From Natronosalvus caseinilyticus (GTDB lineage: Archaea; Halobacteriota; Halobacteria; Halobacteriales; Natrialbaceae), in the NCBI RefSeq assembly GCF_017357105.1, contig NZ_CP071596.1:124001-188000 (forward strand): 64,000 nt of DNA, written 5' to 3'. Shown one piece after another: positions 28,469-37,920 of this stretch. The position numbers and the translations under genes were made by a program. The notes below the pieces were generated by a model, which worked only from the letters and a program-made list of their open reading frames with translations, searched no databases and was not told the DNA's origin. Position 1 is the first letter of the stretch; each line of letters opens with the position of its first letter.

Positions 28469-28637
28469 CGTACTCACTTCGACGCCCGACCTACCGTCGC
28501 TCGAGGGAAAAGCCGAATCGTTGCATTGTTTCTCGGCGTGTTACTCGTTTCCAGGCGACAAGGCGCCCATACTCGCTCGTCTGAGGGTGACGAACGGCGC
28601 CACTCGCGTGAGAGAACGCTCGAGCCGAAAAACGCGT

Positions 28638-29894
28638 TCAGGCGAACAACTCGCGCGCGCCGTCGATCGCTTCGACGAGCGCGTCGACCTCCTCGCGCGT
28701 GTTGTAGACGTAGAAGGACGCTCGCGCGGAGGCCGCGACGCCGAGTTTGTCGTGCAGCGGCTGGGTGCAGTGGTCGCCCGCGCGGATGGCGACCGCGTGA
28801 TCGTTCATGATCGAGGCCAGGTCGTGGGCGTGGACGGACTCGAGGTTGAAACTCACCAGGCCGCCGCGGTCGGGGCCGGGTTCGGGGCCGTACACCTCGA
28901 TGTCGTCGAACTCGGTCAGCCGGTCGTAGGCGTACCTCGCCAGGTCCTCCTCGTGAGCGCGGACGCGGTCCATACCGATGTCCTCGAGGTAGTCGATCGC
29001 CGCCTCGAGGCCGACGGCTTCGGCGATGGGCGGGGTGCCGGGTTCGAACTTCCAGGGGAGGTCGGCCCAGGTCGAGTCCTCGAAGGTGACCTTTTCGATC
29101 ATTCCGCCGCCGTAGAGGTAGGGCTCGAGGTCCTCGAACAGGTGTTGTTTCCCGTAGAGGACGCCGATCCCGGTGGGGCCGGCCATCTTGTGCCCCGAGA
29201 AGGCGTAGAAGTCGGCGTCGATGGCCTCGACGTCGACGGGCCGGTTCGGAACGGCCTGTGCCCCGTCGATGAACGCGTAGGCGCCGTGGTCGTGAGCGAG
29301 ATTCGCCAGTTCCGAGACGGGGTTGACGGTCCCGAGCGCGTTCGAGACGTGGACCGCCGAGACGATCGCGGTGTCGTCGGTGACGAGGTCACGAGCGTGG
29401 TCCATGTCGAGGCGCCCGTCGTCCGTGATCCGGACGTACTTCACGTCGGCCCCGGTGCGCTTTGCGATCTGCTGCCAGGTGACCAGCGAGGCGTGGTGTT
29501 CCATCTCCGTGAGAACGACCTCGTCGCCGGGGCCGAGCTCGGTCAGTCCCCAGGCGTACGCGAGCAGGTTCTCGCTCTCGGTCGTGTTCTTCGTGAAGAT
29601 GATCTCCTCACGACCCGCCGCTCCGATGAACTCGGCGACCCGGTCGTGGGCCTCCTCGTAGAGAATCGAGGCCTCCTGGCTGAGGTGGTGAATGCCCCGG
29701 TGGACGTTCGCGTTCGATTCACGGTAGTAGTCGCTCATGGCGTCGACGACCTGGTCAGGAGTCTGGGTCGTCGCCGCGTTGTCGAGGTAGACGAGCCGAC
29801 TCCCGTCGAACTCGCGCTCGAGGATGGGGTAGTCCTCGCGGACGGACGCGACGTCGAGGGGGTCGACGCCTTCGCGCTGGTGCTGGTGGCTCAT
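28638..29894 (-). CDS. sufS: Cysteine desulfurase SufS
   Basis: The 418-residue PLP enzyme releases sulfur from cysteine for iron-sulfur cluster assembly. Diagnostic stretches are LDNAATTQTP, NVHRGIHHLSQEA, VLTEMEHHASLVTWQ, the PLP-lysine region FSGHKMAGPTGIGVLYG (Lys near 237), and the group II catalytic-Cys loop RAGDHCTQPLHDKLG near 375. The ATG at 29894 gives normal SufS length. The gene lies upstream of sufU on the same strand, so the two probably form one sulfur-mobilisation unit. SufBCD is not in the window. Confidence 0.97.
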   Translation of the reverse strand: MSHQHQREGVDPLDVASVREDYPILEREFDGSRLVYLDNAATTQTPDQVVDAMSDYYRESNANVHRGIHHLSQEASILYEEAHDRVAEFIGAAGREEIIFTKNTTESENLLAYAWGLTELGPGDEVVLTEMEHHASLVTWQQIAKRTGADVKYVRITDDGRLDMDHARDLVTDDTAIVSAVHVSNALGTVNPVSELANLAHDHGAYAFIDGAQAVPNRPVDVEAIDADFYAFSGHKMAGPTGIGVLYGKQHLFEDLEPYLYGGGMIEKVTFEDSTWADLPWKFEPGTPPIAEAVGLEAAIDYLEDIGMDRVRAHEEDLARYAYDRLTEFDDIEVYGPEPGPDRGGLVSFNLESVHAHDLASIMNDHAVAIRAGDHCTQPLHDKLGVAASARASFYVYNTREEVDALVEAIDGARELFA

Positions 29895-29994
29895 TACGCG
29901 AAGACAGGCGCTGGAGACAAAACACTCCTTCGGTCGGTTGCAGGTTCGCCGCGATCTGAGACGGGGACCGGTACGACTTCGAGCCGGTCCGAGA

Positions 29995-30852
29995 TCAGGC
30001 GTCGACCTCGAGTAAGCGCGCCTCACAGTCGTCGCAGGTGATGGCGTAGACCTCGTAGGAGCGACAGCACGACTCGACGGTTTCGGCGTCGATCGAGATG
30101 GCCCCGCCACAGGCCGGACAGGTCTCGATAAAGGCGCGTAGTCCGCTCGCGAGCTGGCTCCGCTGATCGGCGGGCAGGGTCTCCCACCCCGGCACGCGCT
30201 CGGCGAGCACCTCGAGCCCGGCGAGGTCGGCGACGAGGGCGGCGTCGGACTCCCAGCGGGCGGCGACGTAGCCGTCGACGCGGACGACGACTGGATCGTC
30301 CGGGTGCTCGCCGCTGACTTCGATGGCCTCGGGGTCGGCCTCGAGCAGGGGGCCGAGTTGCTGGGGTCGGTCACCGTCCCGAACCGCGTCCATGCGCTCG
30401 TGCCACTCGTCTCGGACGCCCTCGCGGAGACACAGGTCGTCCTCGTCGGCGCAGGGTTCGACGACGTTCGCCTCGAGCAGCGTCTCCTCCGGGGTGAGGG
30501 TCGTTTCGCGCTCGTGGATCGGGTCGGGTCCGTGGCCCGCCGTGGCGTCGGGTTCGGAGTCGGTCTCGAGCCCATACCCCGCCGGCGCCTTGTCGAACTT
30601 CGCCAGAAGCCAGTCGGGGAAGTACCGTTTCGTCAGCGCGGGCGTGCCAGGCACGAGGTAGCCGCGAACGTAGATCGCGAACGCGGACGCGGCGAACACC
30701 GCGATGCCCGCGAGTGGGACGACCACGCCGACGGCGACCGCGAGGATGCCGGCGATGACGACGTTGACGGCGGTACACGGCGTGCACCGATTCTCGCCCG
30801 TGTACTCGGGCTGGCGCAGTCGGTCGATCGTTCGAGAGAGGCCTGCAGACAT
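29995..30852 (-). CDS. Membrane protein with C-terminal zinc-binding region
   Basis: The 285-residue protein has a CTPC pair near residue 24 followed by two hydrophobic helices (VVIAGILAVAVGVVVPLAG and IAVFAASAFAIYVRGYLV), a charged middle region, and a C-terminal domain with Cys pairs (TCPACGGAI, ESCCRSYEV, TCDDCEAR) that probably bind zinc. I recognise it only as a conserved haloarchaeal type. A GTG at 30861 would add three residues; the ATG at 30852 is used here. It shares the strand of sufS, with about 100 bases between the genes. Confidence 0.75.
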   Translation of the reverse strand: MSAGLSRTIDRLRQPEYTGENRCTPCTAVNVVIAGILAVAVGVVVPLAGIAVFAASAFAIYVRGYLVPGTPALTKRYFPDWLLAKFDKAPAGYGLETDSEPDATAGHGPDPIHERETTLTPEETLLEANVVEPCADEDDLCLREGVRDEWHERMDAVRDGDRPQQLGPLLEADPEAIEVSGEHPDDPVVVRVDGYVAARWESDAALVADLAGLEVLAERVPGWETLPADQRSQLASGLRAFIETCPACGGAISIDAETVESCCRSYEVYAITCDDCEARLLEVDA

Positions 30853-30926
30853 GTTCGTCACGTCGACTGGTGGGATAAAAAATACGTCGGTGGTTCATCA
30901 ATCCACCTACGCGCCCGTTTAGTCGG

Positions 30927-31553
30927 TCACAGGTCAGGATCGAACAACCCCTCGACGTCCCGCCGCTTCGCTCGGCGGCGCTCGACGTGAGCCGAGAGCC
31001 GATCGTACACCAGCGCGCGGTCGGCCGATTCGCGGACGAAGTCCTGGACCAGTGCCAGGAAGCGACTGGTCGCCCGTTCGGCCTCGAGGTCTGCCCGGGC
31101 GAACGCGACCGCGTCCTCGAGGACCGTCTCGTCGTAGCCGAACTCCTCGGCCAGGACGCCCGCCGCCAGGAACGTCGCCTCGAGGTCGAGATCCGCCAGT
31201 TCGAGCGCCGCGCCAGCGTGCTCGAGGGCCGGTGGGCGACGGCGCTCGATCACCTCTGGATCGCTCGCGAGGGTTCGAAGGGAGCGGCGGACGGCAGCCA
31301 CGTCGATCCTCCGATACTCCGCTGGCAGGTCCTCGAGGTACTCGTGGGCGCTCGCGGCCAGCCCCGTCGCCCCCGTCCAGTTTCGGTTCCGGGCGTGGTG
31401 GATCGTCGCGGTGAACTGGATCAACCCGTGGAGCAGGCGCTCGTCGTCGGTACCCGCCTCGAGGTCGAGCCAGTGGGCCTCCCAGGCGTCGTGGGCGGCG
31501 TGGTAGTAACCATCGTTGTAGATGGCGATGCCGGCCCGGAGCGCGTCGCGCAT
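30927..31553 (-). CDS. DUF309 domain protein
   Basis: The 208-residue protein matches the DUF309 pattern in its first 110 residues: a helical unit with the motif NDGYYHAAHDAWEAHWLD followed by LLHGLIQFTATIHHARN. DUF309 is an all-helical domain found in bacteria and archaea whose function is not established. The conserved His/Trp/Glu residues suggest a binding pocket. The C-terminal 90 residues are helical and variable. The ATG at 31553 precedes the motif directly. Confidence 0.85.
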   Translation of the reverse strand: MRDALRAGIAIYNDGYYHAAHDAWEAHWLDLEAGTDDERLLHGLIQFTATIHHARNRNWTGATGLAASAHEYLEDLPAEYRRIDVAAVRRSLRTLASDPEVIERRRPPALEHAGAALELADLDLEATFLAAGVLAEEFGYDETVLEDAVAFARADLEAERATSRFLALVQDFVRESADRALVYDRLSAHVERRRAKRRDVEGLFDPDL

Positions 31554-31987
31554 AGCCGTGGGTATCGGGCCGAGCGCATAAAAAGCCGGATACGTGCCGC
31601 CTCCGGCGGGGCGGACAGGTCAGCGATGCGGGGACGAGCAGCCCACCGTCCGTATCGACTGATCGGCTGTTCTGGTCGACGGCCGCCCCGGGTCGAGCCG
31701 CCTCGAGGCGACCGACGGCCACCGCCGCCGATCGAGCGGTGAGGAAATCGACGAGGACGCACCACAAGAGTATGCGGTCGTTTGCGGATAGTAGGGACCG
31801 CCCAACCGTGCGTCTTGCCTGGCCGACCATCACATCCGCGTCAATCGTCTCGCCCGTGCTCACCGTTTCACTCCCTGCTTCGCGACTCGCTCGCAAACGC
31901 TTGATCAAGAAGTGCCGTCTTAGGCCTCGAACTCGCGTTCCTCACGGGTCGTTCCTCTCCGTTCGGATTTCCGAGACGTTCGTTCCT
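31554..31987. other. No supported gene
   Basis: About 430 bases between the DUF309 gene and the M29 aminopeptidase contain only short Arg/Pro/Ser-rich frames on both strands. The left part must hold the DUF309 promoter (GCATAAAAAG at 31580-31589 is a plausible element, centred about 31 bases before the start). I see no RNA gene or repeat. Confidence 0.5.
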
Positions 31988-33079
31988 TCACGTCTCGCGT
32001 TCCCACCTGAACGTCCCGTTTCGCTGAATAACTTCGCCGTCTACCTCGAGGCGAGACTCCTCGCTCATATCTGTAATCATGTCGGTGTGGACGGCCGACT
32101 CGTTGCCCGTCTGGCCCTCCGGCAGGCAGGCGTCGTAGGCCCGACCAACCGCCAGGTGGACGGTGTCACCCATCTTCTCGTCGAAGAGGATGCTGTCGGT
32201 AAAGCGGTCGATGCCGCGATTCATGCCGATACCGAGTTCGCCCAGGCGCCGGGCACCCTCGTCGGTCTCGAGAATGTCCGTGAGTACGTCCTCGCCCTGG
32301 GCGGCCTCGTGGTCGACCACCTCGCCGGCTTCGAACTCGAGGCGGACGTCCCGAACGGCCTCGCCGTCGATGGTCATCGGGACGTCGAACGTGACGGTGC
32401 CCTCCGTATCGTAGGGCGCGGTGAACACCTCGCCGCTCGGGAGGTTGTGCGAGTCGTAGGCGACGGACGCGGCGCTGTTGACCGCCGTCCGGCCCTCGAT
32501 CGACATGGTGAGGTCCGTTCCCTCCTTGACCAGTCGGACCTCCGACCCGGCGTCCAGGACGTCCTTCATCTTCGCCATCTCCTCGGCCAGGGCCTCCCAG
32601 TCCCGGAGGATGGCGTCGTAGGCGAAGTCCTGGTACTCCTCGTAGGCCATCCCGGCCTGCTGGGCGAGCGAGCGCGTCGGGTGGACCGTCGAGACCCAGC
32701 GGGTGTCGTAGCGCGCCTCGCGGACCCCCGAGCGCGCCGTGCGGTAGGCCTGGCGAGTCTCGCTCGGCACGTCGGCCATCGCCGCGGTGTTTCGTCCGCC
32801 CCCAATGGAGAGCACGACGTCGGCCTCTTCGTAGAGGCGGCGCTCGTACTCGGGATCCTCGTCGAAGTCGCCGTCGTGCGCCTGGAGGTACGCTCGAGTC
32901 ACCTCGCCGGAGCCGTAGGTCGTGAGCAGGTTCGCCCCCCGCTCGCCGAGTTCTTCGGCGACGGCGACCGCGAGGTCGTGTGCCTCGGGGCCGACGGAGA
33001 GTACCACGTCATCGCCCGCCTCGATTCGCGCGCTCCAGTCGACCAGCACCGATGCGTGTTCGCGTACGCGTTCGTCCAT
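31988..33079 (-). CDS. M29-type aminopeptidase
   Basis: The 363-residue protein is an M29 (AmpS/aminopeptidase T) zinc- or cobalt-dependent exopeptidase. The characteristic N-terminal domain starts HASVLVDWSARIEAGDDVVL. The catalytic part contains the metal-ligand stretches PSGEVFTAPY (conserved Glu near 218), LEFEAGEVVDH near 255, LGELGIGMNRGI near 288, FDEKMGDTVHLAVG near 308 and AVHTDMITDM near 340. All standard positions appear to be present. It is presumably cytoplasmic and cleaves N-terminal residues from peptides. It has no operon partner. Confidence 0.92.
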   Translation of the reverse strand: MDERVREHASVLVDWSARIEAGDDVVLSVGPEAHDLAVAVAEELGERGANLLTTYGSGEVTRAYLQAHDGDFDEDPEYERRLYEEADVVLSIGGGRNTAAMADVPSETRQAYRTARSGVREARYDTRWVSTVHPTRSLAQQAGMAYEEYQDFAYDAILRDWEALAEEMAKMKDVLDAGSEVRLVKEGTDLTMSIEGRTAVNSAASVAYDSHNLPSGEVFTAPYDTEGTVTFDVPMTIDGEAVRDVRLEFEAGEVVDHEAAQGEDVLTDILETDEGARRLGELGIGMNRGIDRFTDSILFDEKMGDTVHLAVGRAYDACLPEGQTGNESAVHTDMITDMSEESRLEVDGEVIQRNGTFRWERET

Positions 33080-33228
33080 ATCTCACCTGACTCGAGTCGG
33101 GCACTAAATCCAGCGGTTCGCCTCGCGGCGGTGGCGGTTCGTATCGACACCAGGTGTCCGCTATTGCTATAGAAATTATAGTTTAATCGAATTCATCGCA
33201 GGCTCGAGATCAGCCTCGAGCGCGCCGA

Positions 33229-33954
33229 TCAGACGGGTGTCGACGACGAATTCGAGTCCCTCGAACGGACGAACCCGACGACGGCGTAGACGACGGGGGT
33301 GTCGAGGAGGGCGATCAGCAGTTTGAGGAGGTACTGACCGACGATCAGAGTGGCGATGTCCCCGGGCTCGAGGACGGGACCGACGCCGAGGACCATCGGT
33401 GCGAGCGCGAACGCGACGGAGACGAAGATCACGGTGTCGATGGCCTGGCTGCTCGCCGTCGAGGCGATGTTGCGCAGCCAGAGGGCGTCCCCGTCAGTGT
33501 ACTCGCGGATTTCGTGGAACACCCAGACGTCCCAGTTCTGGCTGACGAGGTACGCGAGCAGGCTCCCGGCGACGATGTTCGTCGACGCGCCGAGGACCGA
33601 TTCGAAGGTGGCCGGATCCACGCTCGTCGGCGCGGCGGGGGCTGCGATGGTCGACCAGACGAGCGCCAGCAGGAGGAAGTTCATCGCGAACGCGACGTTG
33701 ACCACGACCTGGGCGGCCTTCCGTCCGTACAGTTCCGAGTAGCAATCGCTCGCGAGGAAGGTGAGCGCGTATGCGAGCGCGGCACCCGGCAGGAAGAGTT
33801 CGTCGCCCGCGATTGGGAGGTGGAAGGGCAGTTCGAACGCGAGCACCTTCGCCGCCGTCACCTGAGCCGTGACCAGCGCCGTGACGAACACGGCGATGAG
33901 CGAAACCTGGACGGTCGTCGGCCCGGCTCGAGTTTGGGACTGGGACTGAGTCAT
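33229..33954 (-). CDS. YhhQ/VUT-type queuosine-precursor transporter
   Basis: The 241-residue protein has six to seven hydrophobic segments and the VUT/YhhQ pattern (GAALAYALTFLASDCYSELYG near residue 60, LAYLVSQNWDVWVFHEIRE near 140 and LRNIASTASSQAIDTVIFV near 168). Bacterial YhhQ imports preQ0 and preQ1. In Archaea the corresponding base is the precursor of archaeosine, so the same role in tRNA modification is likely. The ATG at 33954 precedes a polar Ser/Gln/Thr-rich leader of about 12 residues, common in halophiles. The longer frame is not supported. Confidence 0.88.
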   Translation of the reverse strand: MTQSQSQTRAGPTTVQVSLIAVFVTALVTAQVTAAKVLAFELPFHLPIAGDELFLPGAALAYALTFLASDCYSELYGRKAAQVVVNVAFAMNFLLLALVWSTIAAPAAPTSVDPATFESVLGASTNIVAGSLLAYLVSQNWDVWVFHEIREYTDGDALWLRNIASTASSQAIDTVIFVSVAFALAPMVLGVGPVLEPGDIATLIVGQYLLKLLIALLDTPVVYAVVGFVRSRDSNSSSTPV

Positions 33955-34191
33955 ACCCACTCCTCGCGAGTACACGGATAAAGTCGTAGCGAAAAGCTTC
34001 CTCGAGTATGACCCAGGGAATACCGGACCCAGAGTTCGCCCATCCCCGGGAATTATTTCGGTCGGTGGCGACGGAACGTTTGTATTCGAGATTCTGGACC
34101 GTCCGCGTTCCGAATCGGTCACAACATACGGATATTCCGGTCGTATCGGGTTTTTTACATCGAGGCCCGAGTGAACGGGACCCACGCAAGT

Positions 34192-34199
34192 CTTATCCG
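34192..34199 (+). promoter_or_regulatory. TATA-like element of the first cspA
   Basis: TCTTATCC is centred 29 bases before the cspA ATG at 34225. The second cspA has a comparable CTTTATGC at the same distance. Confidence 0.5.
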
Positions 34200-34224
34200 T
34201 CTATCGGCGTTGTGTTCAAAAGCA

Positions 34225-34419
34225 ATGGCGAAAGGCAACGTTGATTTCTTCAACGACACAGGCGGCTACGGTTTCATTTCGACGGACGACGCGGACGATG
34301 ACGTCTTCTTCCACATGGAAGACGTCGGCGGTCCGGACCTCGAAGAAGGCACAGACATCGAATTCGACATCGAACAGGCCCCCAAGGGTCCCCGCGCGAC
34401 GAACGTCACCCGCCTGTAA
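34225..34419 (+). CDS. cspA: Cold-shock domain protein CspA
   Basis: The 64-residue protein is one cold-shock domain. It has both RNA-binding motifs in haloarchaeal form: RNP1-like GGYGFIST near residue 14 and RNP2-like DVFFHMED near 27. It binds single-stranded nucleic acid and probably acts as an RNA chaperone. A near-identical second copy lies at 44183-44377. The two proteins share the same length and over 80 percent of residues by eye. The start is supported by the AT-rich element about 29 bases before it. Confidence 0.95.
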   Translation: MAKGNVDFFNDTGGYGFISTDDADDDVFFHMEDVGGPDLEEGTDIEFDIEQAPKGPRATNVTRL

Positions 34420-34719
34420 CACGGCTTTTCGTTCCGACGCCCGGATTTCACATTTTCACCATTTTTGACCGGCGAGCGACGCGTCCGTTGGTGCGCAGGA
34501 ACGCAGTTACGTAGGTCTCAGAGACGCAGTTACGCAGTCGCTGAAGTGACTCGAGCGACCGGTAACCGCCACGTACCGTCGCGTATCGAGTCCGTACGGT
34601 CAGGTACGCGTGATATACCCAAACCGGTGACTGTCGTGGGCTGATCCACGTTCGTCGCCTCGAGGCCCGCTACTCGCGCTCGCGGGGTTCTCGAGCGGCG
34701 ACGAGTCAGAATCACGCTC
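34420..34719. other. No supported gene
   Basis: The 300 bases between cspA and the PGF-CTERM protein hold no credible frame. A short direct repeat with the core ACGCAGTTACG (34502-34512 and 34525-34535) is present. The final 40 bases presumably contain the promoter of the downstream gene. Confidence 0.45.
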
Positions 34720-35829
34720 ATGTCGCACACGCTACCCGATCGCTGGAAAGTCGTATCGCTCGCCGGCCTCACCCTCTTGCTCGCTGGCCTCACCGTCGGC
34801 GCCCTCGTCGGCGCGGGGCAGCTCGCACCTGCCACCGGTTTCGTCGACCCAGGTCCGGAGAACGTCAGCGAACCGGCCGCCGAGGAGCCGGTGCCCGAAC
34901 GCGGGGACCCCTGGTTCGAGGCGGCCGCCGCCGACGGAAGCTGGATCAGTTACGTCAACCCGCGCGACGAGTACCGGACCCCGTATCTCGGGGACGGCTC
35001 CTCGAAAGTCTGCACGACGCTGGTCAACGAGGCAGGCGACCCGATCATGGGCGAAACGGTTCCGAATACGACCGTCACGCTCCAGATGGGCGAGTCCGTC
35101 GCGTGGCACTCCCACGCCGACCCGTTCGTCACCCGGTATCCGCTCACCGACCACTACGAGCGCCCGCTAGACGCCGACCAGTTCGGCGTCTCCGACCTGC
35201 CTCAGGGCGACGCCTACCTCGACAGCCACTGCATCGAGATTCACGGCCTCTCCGAGGAGGGTGACAGCGTCGAGTACGGCGAGGCCGTCGTCGAGGGCGA
35301 GCACGCCGACCGCATCGAGGTCGTCGGCTACATCCAGCAGGAACCCGCCGGCACCGGCTGGGACTCGAGCGTCGACCCCGTCGAGGACGCGGTCTCCTAC
35401 GAGGAAGCCGGCGGTGGCTGGACGTTCACGCCCGACTCCTCCCACGGGCAGGTGACGGTGGTCTTGCAACTCGTCGACGAGACGGCTGGTGACGGTGATG
35501 GCAATGAAAACGGAGAGTCCGATGGAGGATCCGAAAACGAAACGGACGACTCGAGTTCGGATTCGGACGAAAATGATGGGAATGGATCCGATGGCGATGG
35601 CGAGGAGACGAAGGGAGACGGCGACGGTGCCGACGACAACGAAACGGACGACGGGACTGGGGCAGACGACCGCTCGAGCGACGGCCCCGTTCTAGAAGAC
35701 GACCCCGAGGACGACGAGACCGCCGGCGCGAACGACGACGCTCAACCGGGCTTCGGCGCAGGAGTGGCTGGATTCGCGATAACGTCGCTGGTGATCGCGG
35801 CTATTGGACGGCGTCGCATGTCATCGTGA
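34720..35829 (+). CDS. Secreted surface protein with PGF-CTERM anchor
   Basis: The 369-residue protein starts with a signal sequence (VVSLAGLTLLLAGLTVGALVG). A globular domain (about 60-250) contains two cysteines and the stretch TVTLQMGESVAWHSHADPF. A long Asp/Glu/Ser/Gly/Asn linker (about 255-340) follows. The C-terminus is QPGFGAGVAGFAITSLVIAAIGRRR, with a Pro-Gly-Phe motif, a hydrophobic helix and a basic tail. This is a PGF-CTERM signal, processed by archaeosortase and lipid-anchored on the S-layer side. I do not recognise the globular domain's function. NVS/NTT sequons make N-glycosylation likely. Confidence 0.85.
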   Translation: MSHTLPDRWKVVSLAGLTLLLAGLTVGALVGAGQLAPATGFVDPGPENVSEPAAEEPVPERGDPWFEAAAADGSWISYVNPRDEYRTPYLGDGSSKVCTTLVNEAGDPIMGETVPNTTVTLQMGESVAWHSHADPFVTRYPLTDHYERPLDADQFGVSDLPQGDAYLDSHCIEIHGLSEEGDSVEYGEAVVEGEHADRIEVVGYIQQEPAGTGWDSSVDPVEDAVSYEEAGGGWTFTPDSSHGQVTVVLQLVDETAGDGDGNENGESDGGSENETDDSSSDSDENDGNGSDGDGEETKGDGDGADDNETDDGTGADDRSSDGPVLEDDPEDDETAGANDDAQPGFGAGVAGFAITSLVIAAIGRRRMSS

Positions 35830-35979
35830 ATCCACGGTTTCGTCGTGAATTACCAAGCGCCTCGTCGTGAATCGTAAATCCCGATTCGCACCCACTCGAG
35901 TGTGTGCCTGGTGCTGACGGTGGCCGATACCGCCGCAACAGGTTCGTTCAAGTGTGACACGCCCCTGGTACGAAATAGC

Positions 35980-36150
35980 ATGCGCACGTGTCGAACTGAC
36001 GGCGGAACGGCCGACGAACGGGACTGTCGGACGTGTGGAGAGTCCCTCGCTGACACACCGGATCAGCGGGTACTCACCGCCGTCGAGGACGAAGCGGTGG
36101 TCCACCGCCACTTCTGTAGCGACGAGTGCCTCGAACGCTGGCTCGAGTAG
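35980..36150 (+). CDS. Small zinc-finger protein
   Basis: The 56-residue protein has two Cys pairs, DCRTCGESL near residue 17 and [11 protein letters not shown] near 46, forming one short zinc finger of the TRASH/MYM-like CxxC...CxxxC kind. Similar short acidic zinc-finger proteins are widespread in haloarchaea. They may bind nucleic acid or a protein partner; the function here is unknown. The ATG at 35980 is chosen over the upstream extension because it begins just before the Cys residues. It ends 67 bases before engB on the same strand. Confidence 0.7.
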   Translation: MRTCRTDGGTADERDCRTCGESLADTPDQRVLTAVEDEAVVHRHFCSDECLERWLE

Positions 36151-36187
36151 CACCGGTGGCGAACCAGCCTCGCTCGCTCTCGTCGCG

Positions 36188-36195
36188 TTTATACC
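36188..36195 (+). promoter_or_regulatory. TATA element of engB
   Basis: TTTATACC is centred 27 bases before the GTG at 36218 and supports that start as leaderless. Confidence 0.55.
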
Positions 36196-36217
36196 CGCCC
36201 CGCCCGATGGCGAGTAC

Positions 36218-36841
36218 GTGAATCCCTTCGAGACGCGACCCGACCGCGACGCCGAGGTCGTCCTGGTCGGCCGGTCGAACGTCGGCAAGTCGACGCTGAT
36301 GCGAGAGCTTACGGGCCACAAATTCGACACCGGCGGCAAGCCCGGCGTCACCCGGACGCCCAACCACTACGACTGGACGGCCGAGGACTTCGTCATCACG
36401 GACCTCCCCGGATTCGGCTTTATGAGCGGCGTCGAAGCGGATCGCCAGGACCAGATCAAGACGGACATCGTCCGATACCTCGAGGCCCACGCCGATTCGA
36501 TCCTCGTCGGCATCCTCGTCGTCGACGGCAAGAGCGTGGTCGACATCATCGACCGTCACTCCGGCGAGGACGAGATTCCCTACGACGTCGAGATGTTTCA
36601 CTTTCTCCGGGAACTCGACGTGCCGACGGTCGTCGCCGTCAACAAGATGGATAAGGTCGACGACCGGGACGAGCGACTCGACGAACTGTGCGACCGACTG
36701 GGGCTCCTTCCGCCGTGGAAGCAGTGGCAGGACACGATCGCCCCGATCACGGCCAAACGGGGGCAGATCGACGCGCTCGAGGAGGCGGTTCGCACGCACC
36801 TGCACGAACAAAAACGGGACGATCTATTCCGATTCTTCTGA
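36218..36841 (+). CDS. engB: GTP-binding protein EngB
   Basis: The 207-residue protein is a TRAFAC-class GTPase of the EngB/YsxC family, implicated in assembly of the large ribosomal subunit. The G motifs appear in order: G1 [10 protein letters not shown] near residue 17, G2 PGVTRTPN near 42, G3 DLPGFGF near 62, G4 NKMDKVDD near 135 and G5-like ITAKRG near 172. The start is GTG at 36218, because the TATA element 27 bases upstream fits and the region before it is not protein-like. Confidence 0.95.
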   Translation: MNPFETRPDRDAEVVLVGRSNVGKSTLMRELTGHKFDTGGKPGVTRTPNHYDWTAEDFVITDLPGFGFMSGVEADRQDQIKTDIVRYLEAHADSILVGILVVDGKSVVDIIDRHSGEDEIPYDVEMFHFLRELDVPTVVAVNKMDKVDDRDERLDELCDRLGLLPPWKQWQDTIAPITAKRGQIDALEEAVRTHLHEQKRDDLFRFF

Positions 36842-37369
36842 CGACGAGTCCTCGCGCTCGCCGTCGCCGATTGCATCGACGGTGAACGCGAGTTCGGTGT
36901 CCTCTTCGAGCGTCAGCTCCTGTTCCTGGGGCTCGAAGTCGTTTTCGCTGTACTCGTCTGCTTCCACGGTGACGACGTACTCGCCTTCCTCGAGGGTCGC
37001 TTCGGCTACGCCTTCGGAGATGTCGGAATCGTAGATCTGTTGTTTGCCGAACGAACCGTCTGCCGGTTCGATGGTTACGATGACGCCCTCGGAGACCGTC
37101 TGGCCGTCCTCGTTTTCGATGGTGATAGTAACGGCGTACTCTTCGCCGTCGTCGGTCTCGTTGGCCGAATTATCGTCCGATTCGTTTCCACTGCCGTCGG
37201 AGTCGCTGTCGTTGTTGCCGTTGGAGTCGCTGGTGTTGTCGTCGCTGGTATTGTTGTTATCGCCGTTTCCCTCCTGATCATCGTCATCGCTCGTACAGCC
37301 AGCAAGGGGGAGGGCGACTACGGTCGCGAGACCGATACCGACCGTTCGGCGGGATACCTTTCGTGGCAT
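36824..37369 (-). CDS. Tat-exported lipoprotein of unknown function
   Basis: The 181-residue protein has a twin-arginine signal with lipobox: [19 protein letters not shown], with the lipid-anchored Cys near residue 25. This is typical of haloarchaeal lipoproteins. A long Asp/Asn/Ser/Gly-rich linker follows (about 26-75), then one beta-sandwich-like domain (about 78-170; [19 protein letters not shown], then [17 protein letters not shown]) resembling PEGA or carboxypeptidase-regulatory-like domains. The ATG at 37369 precedes the Arg pair. It overlaps the 3' end of engB on the opposite strand by 18 bases. Confidence 0.85.
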   Translation of the reverse strand: MPRKVSRRTVGIGLATVVALPLAGCTSDDDDQEGNGDNNNTSDDNTSDSNGNNDSDSDGSGNESDDNSANETDDGEEYAVTITIENEDGQTVSEGVIVTIEPADGSFGKQQIYDSDISEGVAEATLEEGEYVVTVEADEYSENDFEPQEQELTLEEDTELAFTVDAIGDGEREDSSSEESE

Positions 37370-37431
37370 ATCGAATCGAAACATCAGCAAGTGAATAAGT
37401 CTTTATATTTATCCAGAATACCGGTCCTTCG

Positions 37432-37920
37432 TCACTCGCTTCTGGACGACTGGCCGACCGACTTTTCCATCCGCAAACACTCGAGGACGACGCCACCGGT
37501 CGACTCGTGGTCGACCCACTCGAGCCCCCGCCAGCCGTGGTGTTCGTAGAACTCGACGGCGTTTTTCGACGCGAGCAGCGTCAGACGCTCGAGTCCGGTC
37601 GCGCGGGCCGTTGCTTCGAGGTGGTCGAGGAGCGCTCGTCCCACTCCCGTTCGCGCGTGGTCGGGGTGGACGTAGACGGCCTGGACCTCGTCCACGCCGA
37701 ACTCGAGGTGGCCGAAGCCGACGACCGTGCCGTTTCGCGTGGCAACGACGAAGTGTGCGGTATCCACGTCGACGGGGTAGCCGTCGGGCGACTTGTTGGC
37801 CGCCCAGGCGTCGACCTGCGCTGACTCGTAGGCGGCGACTCCGAGTTCGCGGACGGCGGCGACGTGGACCGACACGAGGGCCTCGCCGTCGGTCGCTCGA
37901 GCAGGGCGGATTTCGACCAT
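37432..37920 (-). CDS. GNAT family N-acetyltransferase
   Basis: The 162-residue protein is a single GNAT domain. It has the acetyl-CoA-binding pattern AVYVHPDHARTGVGRALLDHLEATARATG (residues about 98-126, with the R/Q-x-x-G-x-G/A core), a preceding strand GFGHLEFGVDEVQ, and the closing strand VEFYEHHGWRGL near 137. The acceptor substrate cannot be predicted. The ATG at 37920 gives family length. It stands alone on this strand. Confidence 0.92.
   Translation of the reverse strand: MVEIRPARATDGEALVSVHVAAVRELGVAAYESAQVDAWAANKSPDGYPVDVDTAHFVVATRNGTVVGFGHLEFGVDEVQAVYVHPDHARTGVGRALLDHLEATARATGLERLTLLASKNAVEFYEHHGWRGLEWVDHESTGGVVLECLRMEKSVGQSSRSE

Noticed and set aside
27990-30041. Long plus-strand frame opposite sufS
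   Set aside because: It is antisense to sufS with no recognisable domain.
36824-36841. Overlap of engB and the lipoprotein gene as a sign of misannotation
   Set aside because: The 18-base convergent overlap is between two well-supported genes on opposite strands and is common in compact genomes.
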